From the NCBI GenBank assembly GCA_947258815.1, contig CAMYJW010000029.1, positions 1 through 64,000 of the forward strand: a DNA stretch of 64,000 nucleotides, written 5' to 3'. This document shows, in pieces, positions 52,504 to 61,112 of the stretch (its first letter is position 1; the number at the start of each line of letters is the position of its first letter). The stretch comes from an uncultured Sphingomonadaceae bacterium. GTDB taxonomy: Bacteria > Pseudomonadota > Alphaproteobacteria > Sphingomonadales > Sphingomonadaceae. A model generated the notes under the pieces. It was not told where the DNA came from. It did no database searches and worked only from the letters and a program-made list of their open reading frames with translations. The position numbers and the translations under genes are program-made.

Positions 52504-53759
52504 TGTGGTGTGCTCCTGACATGGACGCCGTCGAGAAAGACGATCTCGACTTCGATGCCGGTCGGCATCTCGACGACTGGTTGGTATTGTTCGGCGCGTT
52601 CGATGAGGTAGCGGCTGACCGTATCGGCCGCTTCGCCCGCGCCCTGGCCGATGCCGCCTGCAAGGATGTCGGTCGGCGACAGCGCCTCACGCTGGCCATT
52701 GGCGCCGACCTGGCCTGTAAAGATCCCGTTTGCGTTGGCTGAAAAACCGCGCCCGAACCCGCCGACGATCCCGGCCAGCAAGGCCTGCGATACGAGGCTA
52801 CCTTCGCGGCTGACCACGCGGCCGCGCACTCCGGACTTGCCGGCAAAGGCGATGAAGCCCTTGACCTCGGAGACCGCGTAGCGGCCGCCGGGCTGCGCGC
52901 AGGTCATGCGCACCAGCTGGACATAGACCTTCTCCGCCGAGAGATCGCCGCGCGCCGCGCCGTTGACGAGACAGCCGGTGATATCGGTCGAGAGCAGTTC
53001 GTTGCCGCGCATGACCGAGCGCGCAGGGCCGGTGATCCTGAGCACCACGGGCAACGGATCGGTCTGGCTGGCAACGCCGGTCGAGGCATCGACCCCGACG
53101 ATCACCTGCGCGGGCGCATAGGAATTGGGTGGCAGGTAATCGCGGCTTGCCTCGAGCATCAGCGCGGGTGCGCGTTCGGCAGCGGCGGGCCGTGCGTTGG
53201 CGGGTGTGCGCTCGCCGAAGGTCAGCATGTCGAGCCCGCCAGGCCGTGTGGCAGACGCACTCACCGCGCCGCCATTGTCACCGGCCGGGGGCACGCCGGG
53301 ACCGTAGGCAGGCGGTGGCACGGTAGGCGCAGCCGATGGTGTTTCGCGCGAGCGTTCGAGTTCGGTCCTGAGCGCCGCATTCTCGGCCGAGATCGCATCG
53401 ATCGCGATCTGGCCATCGCTCATCATCCGCGCATTCTCGGCGCGCAGGGCTTCCAATTCCTGCTCGATTTCGGGGCGCGGGAGCTGGGTGTCCTGCAGGT
53501 CCTTGATCGCACGGCCCTGCGCATCGAGGCGGTTGCCATAGGTGGCGACGAACTCGCGCTGCGAGAGGTTGCGATTGACGAGGCCTCCGGTGTCGATGCT
53601 GGCAACGCTTTCGCTGTCACCCGACGCACTGTCGTCATCGTCGAGGATGAACCAGGCCCCGGCGAGCAGCGCCACGCCGCCGATCCCGGCGAGCAGCAGC
53701 TTCTGCCGCTGCGCGATATTCGCGTTGAGGTTGCGCCGCGTAAGGGTCTTGGTGGTCAT
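52500..53759 (-). CDS. traB: TraB, F-type transfer envelope protein
   Basis: A 419-residue VirB10-like protein. One N-terminal membrane helix (LLLAGIGGVALLAGAWFIL), a coiled-coil part (LRAENARMMSDGQIAIDAIS), a Pro-rich linker and a C-terminal beta domain (ALLAGIVGGFGRGFSANANG, GIEVEIVFLDGVHVR). The start at 53759 has GGAG 9 bases upstream. It overlaps dsbC by 4 bases. TraL, TraE and TraK, normally just upstream, are absent. Confidence 0.9.
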   Translation of the reverse strand: MTTKTLTRRNLNANIAQRQKLLLAGIGGVALLAGAWFILDDDDSASGDSESVASIDTGGLVNRNLSQREFVATYGNRLDAQGRAIKDLQDTQLPRPEIEQELEALRAENARMMSDGQIAIDAISAENAALRTELERSRETPSAAPTVPPPAYGPGVPPAGDNGGAVSASATRPGGLDMLTFGERTPANARPAAAERAPALMLEASRDYLPPNSYAPAQVIVGVDASTGVASQTDPLPVVLRITGPARSVMRGNELLSTDITGCLVNGAARGDLSAEKVYVQLVRMTCAQPGGRYAVSEVKGFIAFAGKSGVRGRVVSREGSLVSQALLAGIVGGFGRGFSANANGIFTGQVGANGQREALSPTDILAGGIGQGAGEAADTVSRYLIERAEQYQPVVEMPTGIEVEIVFLDGVHVRSTPQ

Positions 53760-53768
53760 GAAGGAAAA

Positions 53769-53834
53769 CTCCGGTTGGTTGATCGACAACAGCGAGCTTT
53801 CGTGTTCGCTGTATGTTCTTTCCTTCAACCGGAG
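53769..53834. repeat. inverted repeat in the traB leader
   Basis: CTCCGGTTG (53769-53777) and CAACCGGAG (53826-53834), 48 bases apart, flank operator copy 4. In the traB mRNA the GGAG ribosome site lies in one arm, so pairing would hide it. Confidence 0.4.
53802..53818. promoter_or_regulatory. element operator, copy 4 (before traB)
   Basis: GTGTTC (53802-53807) and ATGTTC (53813-53818), 11-bp period, with TGTAGGAAA at 53841-53849. It lies 43-59 bases upstream of the traB start, inside the 375-base gap 53760-54134, which otherwise holds only copy 5 and no gene. Confidence 0.6.
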
Positions 53835-54042
53835 CGGCGATGTAGGAAATGGCGCGGGGCACGATTGCGGCCTCTGACCAAGCAAAAAGCGACAATTCGC
53901 GTGAGCGAGGCCGGATCGCGCGCCTGCCTGGCTGGCTTTCGCGCAAGAGCGCTAGGATTGTGCGCGCAACCTGACGGAATTTGCGTTTTGGCGACCGGAT
54001 TCTGCGCGAATCATGGCCGGGAAGCGATTCAGAGCTTCCTCT

Positions 54043-54059
54043 ATGTTCCTTTTATGTTC
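54043..54059. promoter_or_regulatory. element operator, copy 5 (before HTH-alpA pair)
   Basis: ATGTTC at 54043-54048 and 54054-54059, 11-bp period, followed by TTTTCCTACA at 54067-54076. It lies 76-92 bases before the GTG start of the HTH gene. Confidence 0.65.
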
Positions 54060-54134
54060 TTTTCATTTTCCTACACATCTCCTTCGCCCTATTTCTCGAT
54101 TCGACACGAGGAAGAGTGCGGAAAGGAATGGCCA

Positions 54135-54626
54135 GTGGCTGAAGAGCCGGAGTACGCGGAAGATCGGATAAGAGCGGGACTGGCGCACTTGCTGGCCGCC
54201 GCTGTGGAAGCAAGCGGGCGCGCCAGGTGCGAGATCGCTACCGACGCGAATATCCATAAGGATGCCTTGCGAAGGATCCTGCAGGCTGAGCGATCGGCGA
54301 CGCTGGGCGAGGCCTTGCGTATCCTTGAGGCAAGCCGCGCGGCTCCGCGTGCGCATCTGCTGCTGTTTCTTGTCTGCGGGGATGGCCAGGCAATCGATTG
54401 GCTGCAATCCGACCTAGCTAAATTTTTTGAGGAATTCAGCACGGAGTTTCCACGAGCCTTACACCGATCTTTGGGAGAAAATGTTGGTGATGTGAAACCG
54501 CGTTGGGCCAAGGGAACGGCCAACCGGGTGAGCCTGATGCTTTCCGATCACATCACTGAACTCCAGCGCAAGGACGAGGTCCTCGGCAACTTCTTTGCTG
54601 GCGAACGGGAGTCATCCAATGTCTGA
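54135..54626 (+). CDS. HTH-type regulatory protein
   Basis: A 163-residue protein from the GTG at 54135, which has AAGGA upstream; no ATG in frame is well placed. The N-terminal region (HLLAAAVEASGRARCEIATD, ANIHKDALRRILQAERSATL, GEALRILEASRA) resembles an XRE-like helix-turn-helix. The rest is helical and polar. It overlaps alpA by 8 bases and is preceded by operator copy 5. It probably regulates element genes; the target is unknown. Confidence 0.6.
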   Translation: MAEEPEYAEDRIRAGLAHLLAAAVEASGRARCEIATDANIHKDALRRILQAERSATLGEALRILEASRAAPRAHLLLFLVCGDGQAIDWLQSDLAKFFEEFSTEFPRALHRSLGENVGDVKPRWAKGTANRVSLMLSDHITELQRKDEVLGNFFAGERESSNV

Positions 54627-54834
54627 ATCCACAATTCATCAGGTCGAGGTGCCCGACCAACCGACCCGTCTAATCAGGATAAGGGAGGTTCAGCATCGGA
54701 CCGGACTTGGTCGCTCGACAATCTACCGCTGGATGGCCGAGGGAAAGTTTCCCAAGTCAGTTCAGCTGGGGGGCCATTCCGTAGCCTGGGTTGAGCAGGA
54801 CGTTCACGCATGGATCCAAGCAAGATCGCATTGA
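54619..54834 (+). CDS. alpA: AlpA-family regulator
   Basis: A 71-residue MerR-like single DNA-binding domain: LIRIREVQHRTGLGRSTIYR, WMAEGKFPKSVQLGGHSVAW, WVEQDVHAWIQARSH. AlpA proteins activate integrase or excision genes of P4-like and ICE-type elements. The start at 54619 is in the overlap with the upstream gene. Confidence 0.9.
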   Translation: MSESTIHQVEVPDQPTRLIRIREVQHRTGLGRSTIYRWMAEGKFPKSVQLGGHSVAWVEQDVHAWIQARSH

Positions 54835-54939
54835 CCAGTTCGTCTCTAGTTTTCGTCGAGCACACCCTTCCGCGTCGCAGCTTTGTTTCCCGTTAGCTCG
54901 ACGAAGCTGGCCAACACGTATTGGGCTGGGACCAAGCAG

Positions 54940-57900
54940 CTAGCCGCCACGCATGATTTTGCTGCCGCGGTTGAAAATGAGCAATGAGATTGCTGGCAAT
55001 ACGAAAAGAGTAAGAGCAGTGGCCGTGATCAAACCACCAATCACGACCGTTGCCAAGGGGCGTTGAACTTCCGCGCCGGTACCCGTTGCAATTGCCATGG
55101 GAACGAAGCCGAGAGACGCAACCAATGCCGTCATCAGTACAGGTCGCAACCTTGCGATGGCGCCTTGTACGATCGCATCACCAAGTTCTAAACCTGCAGC
55201 TAGTCGCTGCTTGATGGCGGTAATCATCACAAGGCCATTGAGCGTAGCCACCCCCGAAAGCGCGATGAAGCCCACCGCCGCGGAGATCGAGAACGGCATG
55301 CCGCGCAATGCCAGGAAGAACACACCTCCGGCCAATGCGAGGGGGATTGCGCTGAACACGGCCAGTGCCGAAGTCCAACTGCCGACTGCCATATAGAGCA
55401 ATAGCAGAATGACCGCGAAGGCGAGTGGGACCACGATGAAGAGCCGTTGCTGCGCCTGTTGCAGGTTCTGATACTGCCCGCCCCATTCGATGAATGAAGC
55501 CGATGGCAGTACGACCCGTGAGGCCACTTCGGCTTGAGCATCCTCGACGAAGGAACCCAGATCGCGCTCACGCACATTTGCGGAAACAATCACCAACCTG
55601 CGGCCCTGTTCGCGCCGAACTTCCGCCAGGCCATCCACCACCTCGAATTCCGCCAGCGCGCGCAGTGGGACACTCCCGCCATTTGGCAACATGATCGGTA
55701 GTGTTCCGAGCTGGTCAAAGTCGTTGCGATTTGCATCGGACAGACGGACGACAACATCGAAGCGCCGATCTCCCTCGAATACCAGTCCGGCATTGCGGCC
55801 ACCCAGTGCGATGGCAACTGTCTGCGCCACTTCCTCGACCGTGAGGCCGTACCGCGCAATTGTGGGGCGGTCGAAGGCAATGTCGAGCGTCGGGAAGCCG
55901 GACACCTGCTGGACCTTCACGTCGGCGGCGCCGTCGACATCGGCCAGTATCGATGCCACCTCATTGGCAGATGCTGTCATCGCCGCGAGATCATCGCCAT
56001 AGAGCTTAACCGCGACATCGCCGCGCACACCTGCGATCAGCTCGTTGAAGCGCAGCTCGATTGGCTGACTGAACTCGTAGAGATTGCCAACCAGGTCACC
56101 AAGCGCCGCTTCCATCTCGCTGACCAGTTCATCCCGCGACAACGAGGGGTCCGGCCATTCGCTGCGCGGCTTCAGGATGACATAGGCGTCAGAGATATTA
56201 GGTGGCATCGGGTCCGTCGCGACCTCCGCCGTACCTGTTCGCGAGAAGACCAGTTCAACCTGCGGGAATTGTGTCAGACGATTCTCGACCTGCTGCTGCA
56301 TGGCAAGAGAACGCTCAAGCGGCGTCGAAGGAATACGCAGTGATTGTACCGCGAGATTTCGCTCATCGAGTTGCGGCGTGAACTCGCTTCCAAGCAAACT
56401 GAAAACCAATGCAGCGACAGCAAAGATCCCGACACCCGTGCCAATCACTGCCCTTGGGCGAGCGAGAGCTTTCCGGAGCAGCGGTTCATAGCGCTCTTTC
56501 ACCAGCCGGATCGGCTTCACTTCCTTCTCGCTGACTTTCTTGCTTAGCAGCAACGCGATCATGGCAGGGACAAAAGTAAGTGAAAGGATGAAAGCCGAAG
56601 CCAGTGCGAGCATCACAGTGATGGCCATTGGCGTGAAAGTTTTGCCCTCAACCCCGGTGAAGGTCAGCAGCGGTGCAAAGACAAGCAAAATGATCGCCTG
56701 ACCATAAACCGTCGGTTTGATCATCTCCTGCGCGGCAAGACGTGTCTCGGTGAGCCGTTCCGACAGTGTAAGCAGACGGCCCTCGAGCTCCTGCCGCGAT
56801 GCGAGACGTGCGATACTGTTCTCAACAATGATGACCGCGCCATCGACGATTAGCCCGAAGTCGAGCGCGCCCAGGCTCATCAGATTGCCCGACACGCCAA
56901 GGCGGTTCATGCCTATCGCTGCCATCAGCATCGATAGCGGGATAACCAGAGCTGCAATGACGGCGGCGCGAATATTGCCGAGGAGCAGAAACAGGATTGC
57001 AATGACCAGCAACGCGCCTTCGGTCAAATTGTTGCGAACGGTTCTTATTGTGGCATCGACAAGCGTGGAGCGGTTATAGACGATCTCGACCGTGACCCCG
57101 AAAGGCAGTGATCCGCGCACCTCCTCCAGCCGCTCTGCGGCTCCGGCCGCAACTGTGCGGCTGTTTTCCCCCGCACGCATCAACACTGTGCCAATGACCG
57201 CTTCTTCGCCATTGAGAGAGCCCGCTCCGGTTCGCAAGTCGCCGCCGACTTCGACCGTTGCAATATCGGCCACGCGAATGGGGATGCCTTCCCGCGTTGC
57301 AACAACCGCCTGTTCAATGTCTTGGGTGGTGCCTAGCCGGGCATCTACTCTTGCCAACAAGGCTTCTCCCGCCCGTTCGACGAAGTTGGCACCCTCTGCC
57401 TGGTTCGCCGCTTCGAGCGCGGTGATGAGTTGGTCGAGTGCAATTCCATATCCGGCAAGGCGCTCGGGGTCGGGCTGCACAAGATATTGCTTTTCGTAGC
57501 CGCCGATTGAATCGACACCGGCCACCCCGTCAGCAGAACGCATCAATGGTGCAACGATCCAGTCCTGTACGGTGCGCAGATACGCTGCTCGCGAAACGTC
57601 GTTGTCCAGCACTTCGCCGCGATCTGTGACAAAGCTGCCGTCGCTTTGCCAACCCATTGGACCACCACTTGGGAAGCGGTCTCCGGCAGAACGCTCGAAC
57701 TCAATCGTGTACATCAGCACTTCACCCAGGCCTGTCGAAATCGGCCCCATGATAGGTTCCGCACCATCGGGCAGAGAGGTGGCAAGCGACGCCAACCGCT
57801 CTTCGACCTGCGTCCGAGCGAAATAGATATCGGTGCCTTCCTCGAAGATCGCGGTGACCTGGCTGAAACCGTTGCGAGAGATCGAGCGGGTCATGTTCAG

Positions 57901-58188
57901 CCCTTCGATCCCAGACAGCCCTGTTTCGACCGGGAAGGTGACCTGTGTCTCGATCTGCGAAGGAGAGAGCGCTGGAGCCTCGGTGTTGATCTGCACCTGA
58001 ACATTGGTGATGTCGGGCACAGCATCGATAGGCAGGCGCGCCAGGTTGATCGCACCCAAGATCGCAACGCCGAGCGCAAGGACAACGACAACCCACCGGT
58101 AGCGCACAGACCAACTGAGAACTGAGTCGATCAGGCTGCCTTCATTGGCTGGTTCGGCCGAAGACGTGGCTTCGTGATCAGTGGCCAT
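54940..58188 (-). CDS. czcA: heavy-metal RND efflux pump (CzcA type)
   Basis: A 1082-residue inner-membrane RND pump with 12 helices and two large periplasmic domains. The motif DFGLIVDGAVIIVENSIARL is that of the HME group for divalent ions (Zn, Cd, Co), unlike the Cu/Ag type. Other blocks: YRWVVVVLALGVAILGAINL, GLSGIEGLNMTRSISRNGFS, EFTPQLDERNL and ALSGVATLNGLVMITAI. It exports metal with CzcB and CzcC. Its start overlaps the czcB stop by 11 bases. Confidence 0.93.
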   Translation of the reverse strand: MATDHEATSSAEPANEGSLIDSVLSWSVRYRWVVVVLALGVAILGAINLARLPIDAVPDITNVQVQINTEAPALSPSQIETQVTFPVETGLSGIEGLNMTRSISRNGFSQVTAIFEEGTDIYFARTQVEERLASLATSLPDGAEPIMGPISTGLGEVLMYTIEFERSAGDRFPSGGPMGWQSDGSFVTDRGEVLDNDVSRAAYLRTVQDWIVAPLMRSADGVAGVDSIGGYEKQYLVQPDPERLAGYGIALDQLITALEAANQAEGANFVERAGEALLARVDARLGTTQDIEQAVVATREGIPIRVADIATVEVGGDLRTGAGSLNGEEAVIGTVLMRAGENSRTVAAGAAERLEEVRGSLPFGVTVEIVYNRSTLVDATIRTVRNNLTEGALLVIAILFLLLGNIRAAVIAALVIPLSMLMAAIGMNRLGVSGNLMSLGALDFGLIVDGAVIIVENSIARLASRQELEGRLLTLSERLTETRLAAQEMIKPTVYGQAIILLVFAPLLTFTGVEGKTFTPMAITVMLALASAFILSLTFVPAMIALLLSKKVSEKEVKPIRLVKERYEPLLRKALARPRAVIGTGVGIFAVAALVFSLLGSEFTPQLDERNLAVQSLRIPSTPLERSLAMQQQVENRLTQFPQVELVFSRTGTAEVATDPMPPNISDAYVILKPRSEWPDPSLSRDELVSEMEAALGDLVGNLYEFSQPIELRFNELIAGVRGDVAVKLYGDDLAAMTASANEVASILADVDGAADVKVQQVSGFPTLDIAFDRPTIARYGLTVEEVAQTVAIALGGRNAGLVFEGDRRFDVVVRLSDANRNDFDQLGTLPIMLPNGGSVPLRALAEFEVVDGLAEVRREQGRRLVIVSANVRERDLGSFVEDAQAEVASRVVLPSASFIEWGGQYQNLQQAQQRLFIVVPLAFAVILLLLYMAVGSWTSALAVFSAIPLALAGGVFFLALRGMPFSISAAVGFIALSGVATLNGLVMITAIKQRLAAGLELGDAIVQGAIARLRPVLMTALVASLGFVPMAIATGTGAEVQRPLATVVIGGLITATALTLFVLPAISLLIFNRGSKIMRGG

Positions 58189-59353
58189 GTTCGGCTTCCT
58201 CTTTCCCGAGTTCGGCTTTCAGGAGAAATGCGTTCCTGGTGGCGATTTGTTGCCCCTCCCGCAGGCCGGACATAATCTGTATGCGCCCGCCCGATCGCGC
58301 ACCGGTCACCACCGGAATAGCCTGAAATCCGCTTTCTATCCGGACAAAGACGACCTCGCTCCCTTCGACCATCTGAACAGATTCCTCGGGCACTGAGATT
58401 GCTTCCGCATCGATCTCGCCAGAAGGCCGAATGCGCGCTTGCAGGAATGCTCCAGGCTGGAGACCTGTCACTCGACCGGAGAGTGCTATAATTGCAGTTG
58501 CACTGCGGCTTTCCGGATCGAGTGCAGGCGTCACCGAACGCACACGTCCACCGATTTGACGGTCCTCGCCAAGATCGAGCGTGGCCTCGTCTCCGGGTCT
58601 GATCCGGGCAGCGTCATTTGCAGGAAGCGCCACCTCCACCTGCATCCTGTCGACGTTGACGATCTGGAACAGCTCCTCACCGGCGGATACGTATGCACCG
58701 ATAACGATCGAGGCACTTGTCACCTGACCCGAAATCGGACTGGTTACTGCGAGTGAGCGTCCATCGCCGCTCACTCCTGCTGCTGCCGCCGCCGCCTGGG
58801 CGCGAGACAATTCGGCTTGGGCAATCTGCAGGTTGGCTTGCGCTGCTTCGAGATCTTGCCGCGCGGTGACATTCGCTTCGAAAAGCCGACGCTCACGGTC
58901 ATGGAGCGCGGACAGTTCGTTCACGCGTGCGCGCGCCGTCGCGACCTGTGATGCAAGACCGGCAGCATCGGCACTTTCGATCCTTGCGATCGCCTCACCC
59001 GCACGGACGGGGTCGCCGAGTGTCTTGCTCACGCTGCGCACTACCCCTGAAGCGCGCGCATCGATCCGTGCAATCCCATTGGGATCAGAGGCGACGGTGG
59101 CAGGAAATACCAGCTCGCTGGCGGAGCCCAGGCGGACAGTCTCGATGCCAATGGAAGAGGCTTCGATTTGCCGAGCATCGATCCGCACGACGCCTTCAGG
59201 GAGACTGCTTTCTTCGTCATGGTCGTCTCCGTGATCGTCGGACTCATCATGCGAATCTTGGGCATGCATTGCAGGATCGCCGGGCCAGAATGCCCAGGTG
59301 GCAGCTGTCGCGACGAATATGGCAGCGACAGCAATGAGGATATTACGTTTCAT
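58178..59353 (-). CDS. czcB: periplasmic adaptor of the metal efflux pump
   Basis: A 391-residue membrane-fusion protein. One N-terminal membrane anchor (ILIAVAAIFVATAATWAFW), a His/Asp/Glu-rich stretch (HDESDDHGDDHDEESS) that may bind metal, a barrel-sandwich domain split by a coiled-coil hairpin (ARVNELSALHDRERRLFEAN) and a C-terminal beta-barrel. The start at 59353 (MKRNILIA) has GAGG upstream; an alternative lies at 59368. Confidence 0.9.
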   Translation of the reverse strand: MKRNILIAVAAIFVATAATWAFWPGDPAMHAQDSHDESDDHGDDHDEESSLPEGVVRIDARQIEASSIGIETVRLGSASELVFPATVASDPNGIARIDARASGVVRSVSKTLGDPVRAGEAIARIESADAAGLASQVATARARVNELSALHDRERRLFEANVTARQDLEAAQANLQIAQAELSRAQAAAAAAGVSGDGRSLAVTSPISGQVTSASIVIGAYVSAGEELFQIVNVDRMQVEVALPANDAARIRPGDEATLDLGEDRQIGGRVRSVTPALDPESRSATAIIALSGRVTGLQPGAFLQARIRPSGEIDAEAISVPEESVQMVEGSEVVFVRIESGFQAIPVVTGARSGGRIQIMSGLREGQQIATRNAFLLKAELGKEEAEHGH

Positions 59354-59364
59354 AGGACTGGACC

Positions 59365-60606
59365 TCACTCTGCGGTGAGCCAGATGAGACGCGCTGCCAG
59401 GAGGCTGCGTGTCTCTTCTGCCTGGATCAGGTTTTCACGAATGGCGTCGCGCGCTTGGGCGGCCGCGAGGACTTCGATTAGCGGGAAGCGACCGTTGCGG
59501 TAGCCGATCTCGACCAGACGCAGCGCTTCTTCGGCTTGAGGCAGGCTTGCCCCCGCCAAGGTCTCGACCCTTCTCTCTGCCGCGAGATACAAGGTCCGCG
59601 CTCGCTCGAACTCGAGACGATAGTCCGCTTCAGCTATCGCCTCCTCCGCCTGTGCTGCACGTGCCTGAGCCTCGGCAGCAGCGATATTGCCTTGATTGCG
59701 GTTGCTGAACGGGAGCGGGATCGTAATCCCGACTATGAATGCCTGTTCATTGCTGTCTTCGAACCGGCGCGCGCCCGCCATCACGGTCGGATCGGGTACC
59801 CCTAACGAACGTTCGCGGGAGACTTCTGCTTCTGCGAACTCGGCGCGAGCACCGGCCAACCGCAGGTGCAGGGGTAGTGAAGTGTCCATTGGGGCAAGTG
59901 CGGGCGCCAGCTCCGGGAATGTTCCGAAGACCTGTGGTGCTGTTCCGTCAGCCAGCCAGAGCGCAGCCAGCGCCTGCCTGGCGGCAAGGTCTTCCGCTTC
60001 TGCGGTTTCCAGTTCCGCTTCTGCTTCTGCCAATGCCGCTTCGGCGCGCATTGCCCGTAGTGGAGGCTCGCGCCCGCCTTCGACGAGCGCCCTTGCGATG
60101 CGTGCCAATTCGCGATTGCGTTCAACAATTTCGCGCGCGAGACTGGCGCGCTGTCCGGCGGCAACCGCCTGAACATAGCGCTCCCTGACGGTCAGCGCGA
60201 GCTGGGCCATTGTGAGCTCGCGACGCGCGCCGGCGACGCGCGCCGATGCCTCGGCGCTTTCAATGCGAGCGCTTCTCTTGCCGCCTAACTCGATCTGCTG
60301 CCCGAAACCCAGAGTGTATTCGCTGGATTGCAGACCGGAGAACGCTCCAGTGCCCGCAATGTTTTCGGCCTCGAAGGTAAGCTCCGGGTTGGGACGAAGC
60401 CGCGCCTGCGCGATTGCAGCGCGCGCAGCCTCTTCCTCTGCCAATGGTCCATAGACCCGAGGATTCGTGCTCTGGGAACTTGGGGGAAGGTTGGATTCAA
60501 CTCCGGCGCGATCCAGCGCCTCCTCGAGAGACAAGATCTCCTGGGCAAATACCGACGAATCTAACAATATGGCAGCCAGAGCCACCGACAGCGCAATGCG
60601 CCGCAT
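59365..60606 (-). CDS. czcC: outer-membrane channel of the metal efflux pump
   Basis: A 413-residue TolC/OEP-family protein. The signal peptide is MRRIALSVALAAILLDSSVF (AQ). The two OEP repeats carry LTFEAENIAGTGAFSGLQSS, EYTLGFGQQIELGGKRSARI and VGITIPLPFSNRNQGNIAAA, with long helices rich in Ala, Arg and Glu. It forms the outer-membrane duct for CzcA/CzcB. The stop lies 12 bases before czcB. Confidence 0.9.
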   Translation of the reverse strand: MRRIALSVALAAILLDSSVFAQEILSLEEALDRAGVESNLPPSSQSTNPRVYGPLAEEEAARAAIAQARLRPNPELTFEAENIAGTGAFSGLQSSEYTLGFGQQIELGGKRSARIESAEASARVAGARRELTMAQLALTVRERYVQAVAAGQRASLAREIVERNRELARIARALVEGGREPPLRAMRAEAALAEAEAELETAEAEDLAARQALAALWLADGTAPQVFGTFPELAPALAPMDTSLPLHLRLAGARAEFAEAEVSRERSLGVPDPTVMAGARRFEDSNEQAFIVGITIPLPFSNRNQGNIAAAEAQARAAQAEEAIAEADYRLEFERARTLYLAAERRVETLAGASLPQAEEALRLVEIGYRNGRFPLIEVLAAAQARDAIRENLIQAEETRSLLAARLIWLTAE

Positions 60607-60669
60607 AACAATTCTCCTGACAGGAATGCAGGTCAGGGATGCGCGACGGCATCCCGAGCGTCATTCGGG

Positions 60670-61014
60670 TCAGGCGATGGGTGGCTGGATCAAAACCGGC
60701 GAGGCACGCGAGCCTAGAGGGCTTTCCGATAGCGGGGCACGAAGCGACACCCTGCGCGAGAAGTCCGCTCCGGCTTCGCTCGCGTGATCAGGGAGGGAAA
60801 AACTGCAATTGTGGTGGTGCACCGGCTGGTGCCCGACTGCATCCTCGTCGAAATCGGTGTCGTCGCTGCTAAAATGATCTTGCCCATGCTCAAAAATGTG
60901 GTCCGCAGCATGGACGAATGCGCCGGTGTCTTGTGCATGCACATCCGGAACCATCAGCACATTGCTGAAAGCCAAAGCGATCAACGCAAAAAGGAGGCCC
61001 AGTTTCCGCGACAT
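60670..61014 (-). CDS. CzcI-like small periplasmic protein
   Basis: A 114-residue protein. The signal peptide is LGLLFALIALAFSNVLMVPD (VHAQ). The mature part is rich in His and Asp (HAADHIFEHGQDHFSSDDTD, HQPVHHHN) and ends with a Ser/Pro-rich tail (LGSRASPVLIQPPIA). Size, His content and position just upstream of czcC match CzcI, an accessory metal-sensing or regulating protein of czc operons. The start at 61014 is the ATG of the signal peptide. Confidence 0.6.
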   Translation of the reverse strand: MSRKLGLLFALIALAFSNVLMVPDVHAQDTGAFVHAADHIFEHGQDHFSSDDTDFDEDAVGHQPVHHHNCSFSLPDHASEAGADFSRRVSLRAPLSESPLGSRASPVLIQPPIA

Positions 61015-61112
61015 TGCGCGCTGCGAAATAGACGGCCCATGCGAAACTTGCAAGGCTGCCGCAGGTCTGCAGAGACCAAGCGCGCGATGATATTTGAAAT
61101 GCCGCATCGTCA

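Noticed and set aside
51610..52611. 333-residue open frame on the + strand
   Set aside because: It is antisense to dsbC and the end of traB; composition is unlike a real protein.
54940..58188. Cu/Ag (CusA) specificity for the RND pump
   Set aside because: The DFGxIVDGAVIIVEN motif is that of the divalent-metal group, and a CadR/PbrR-type regulator and CDF transporter accompany it.
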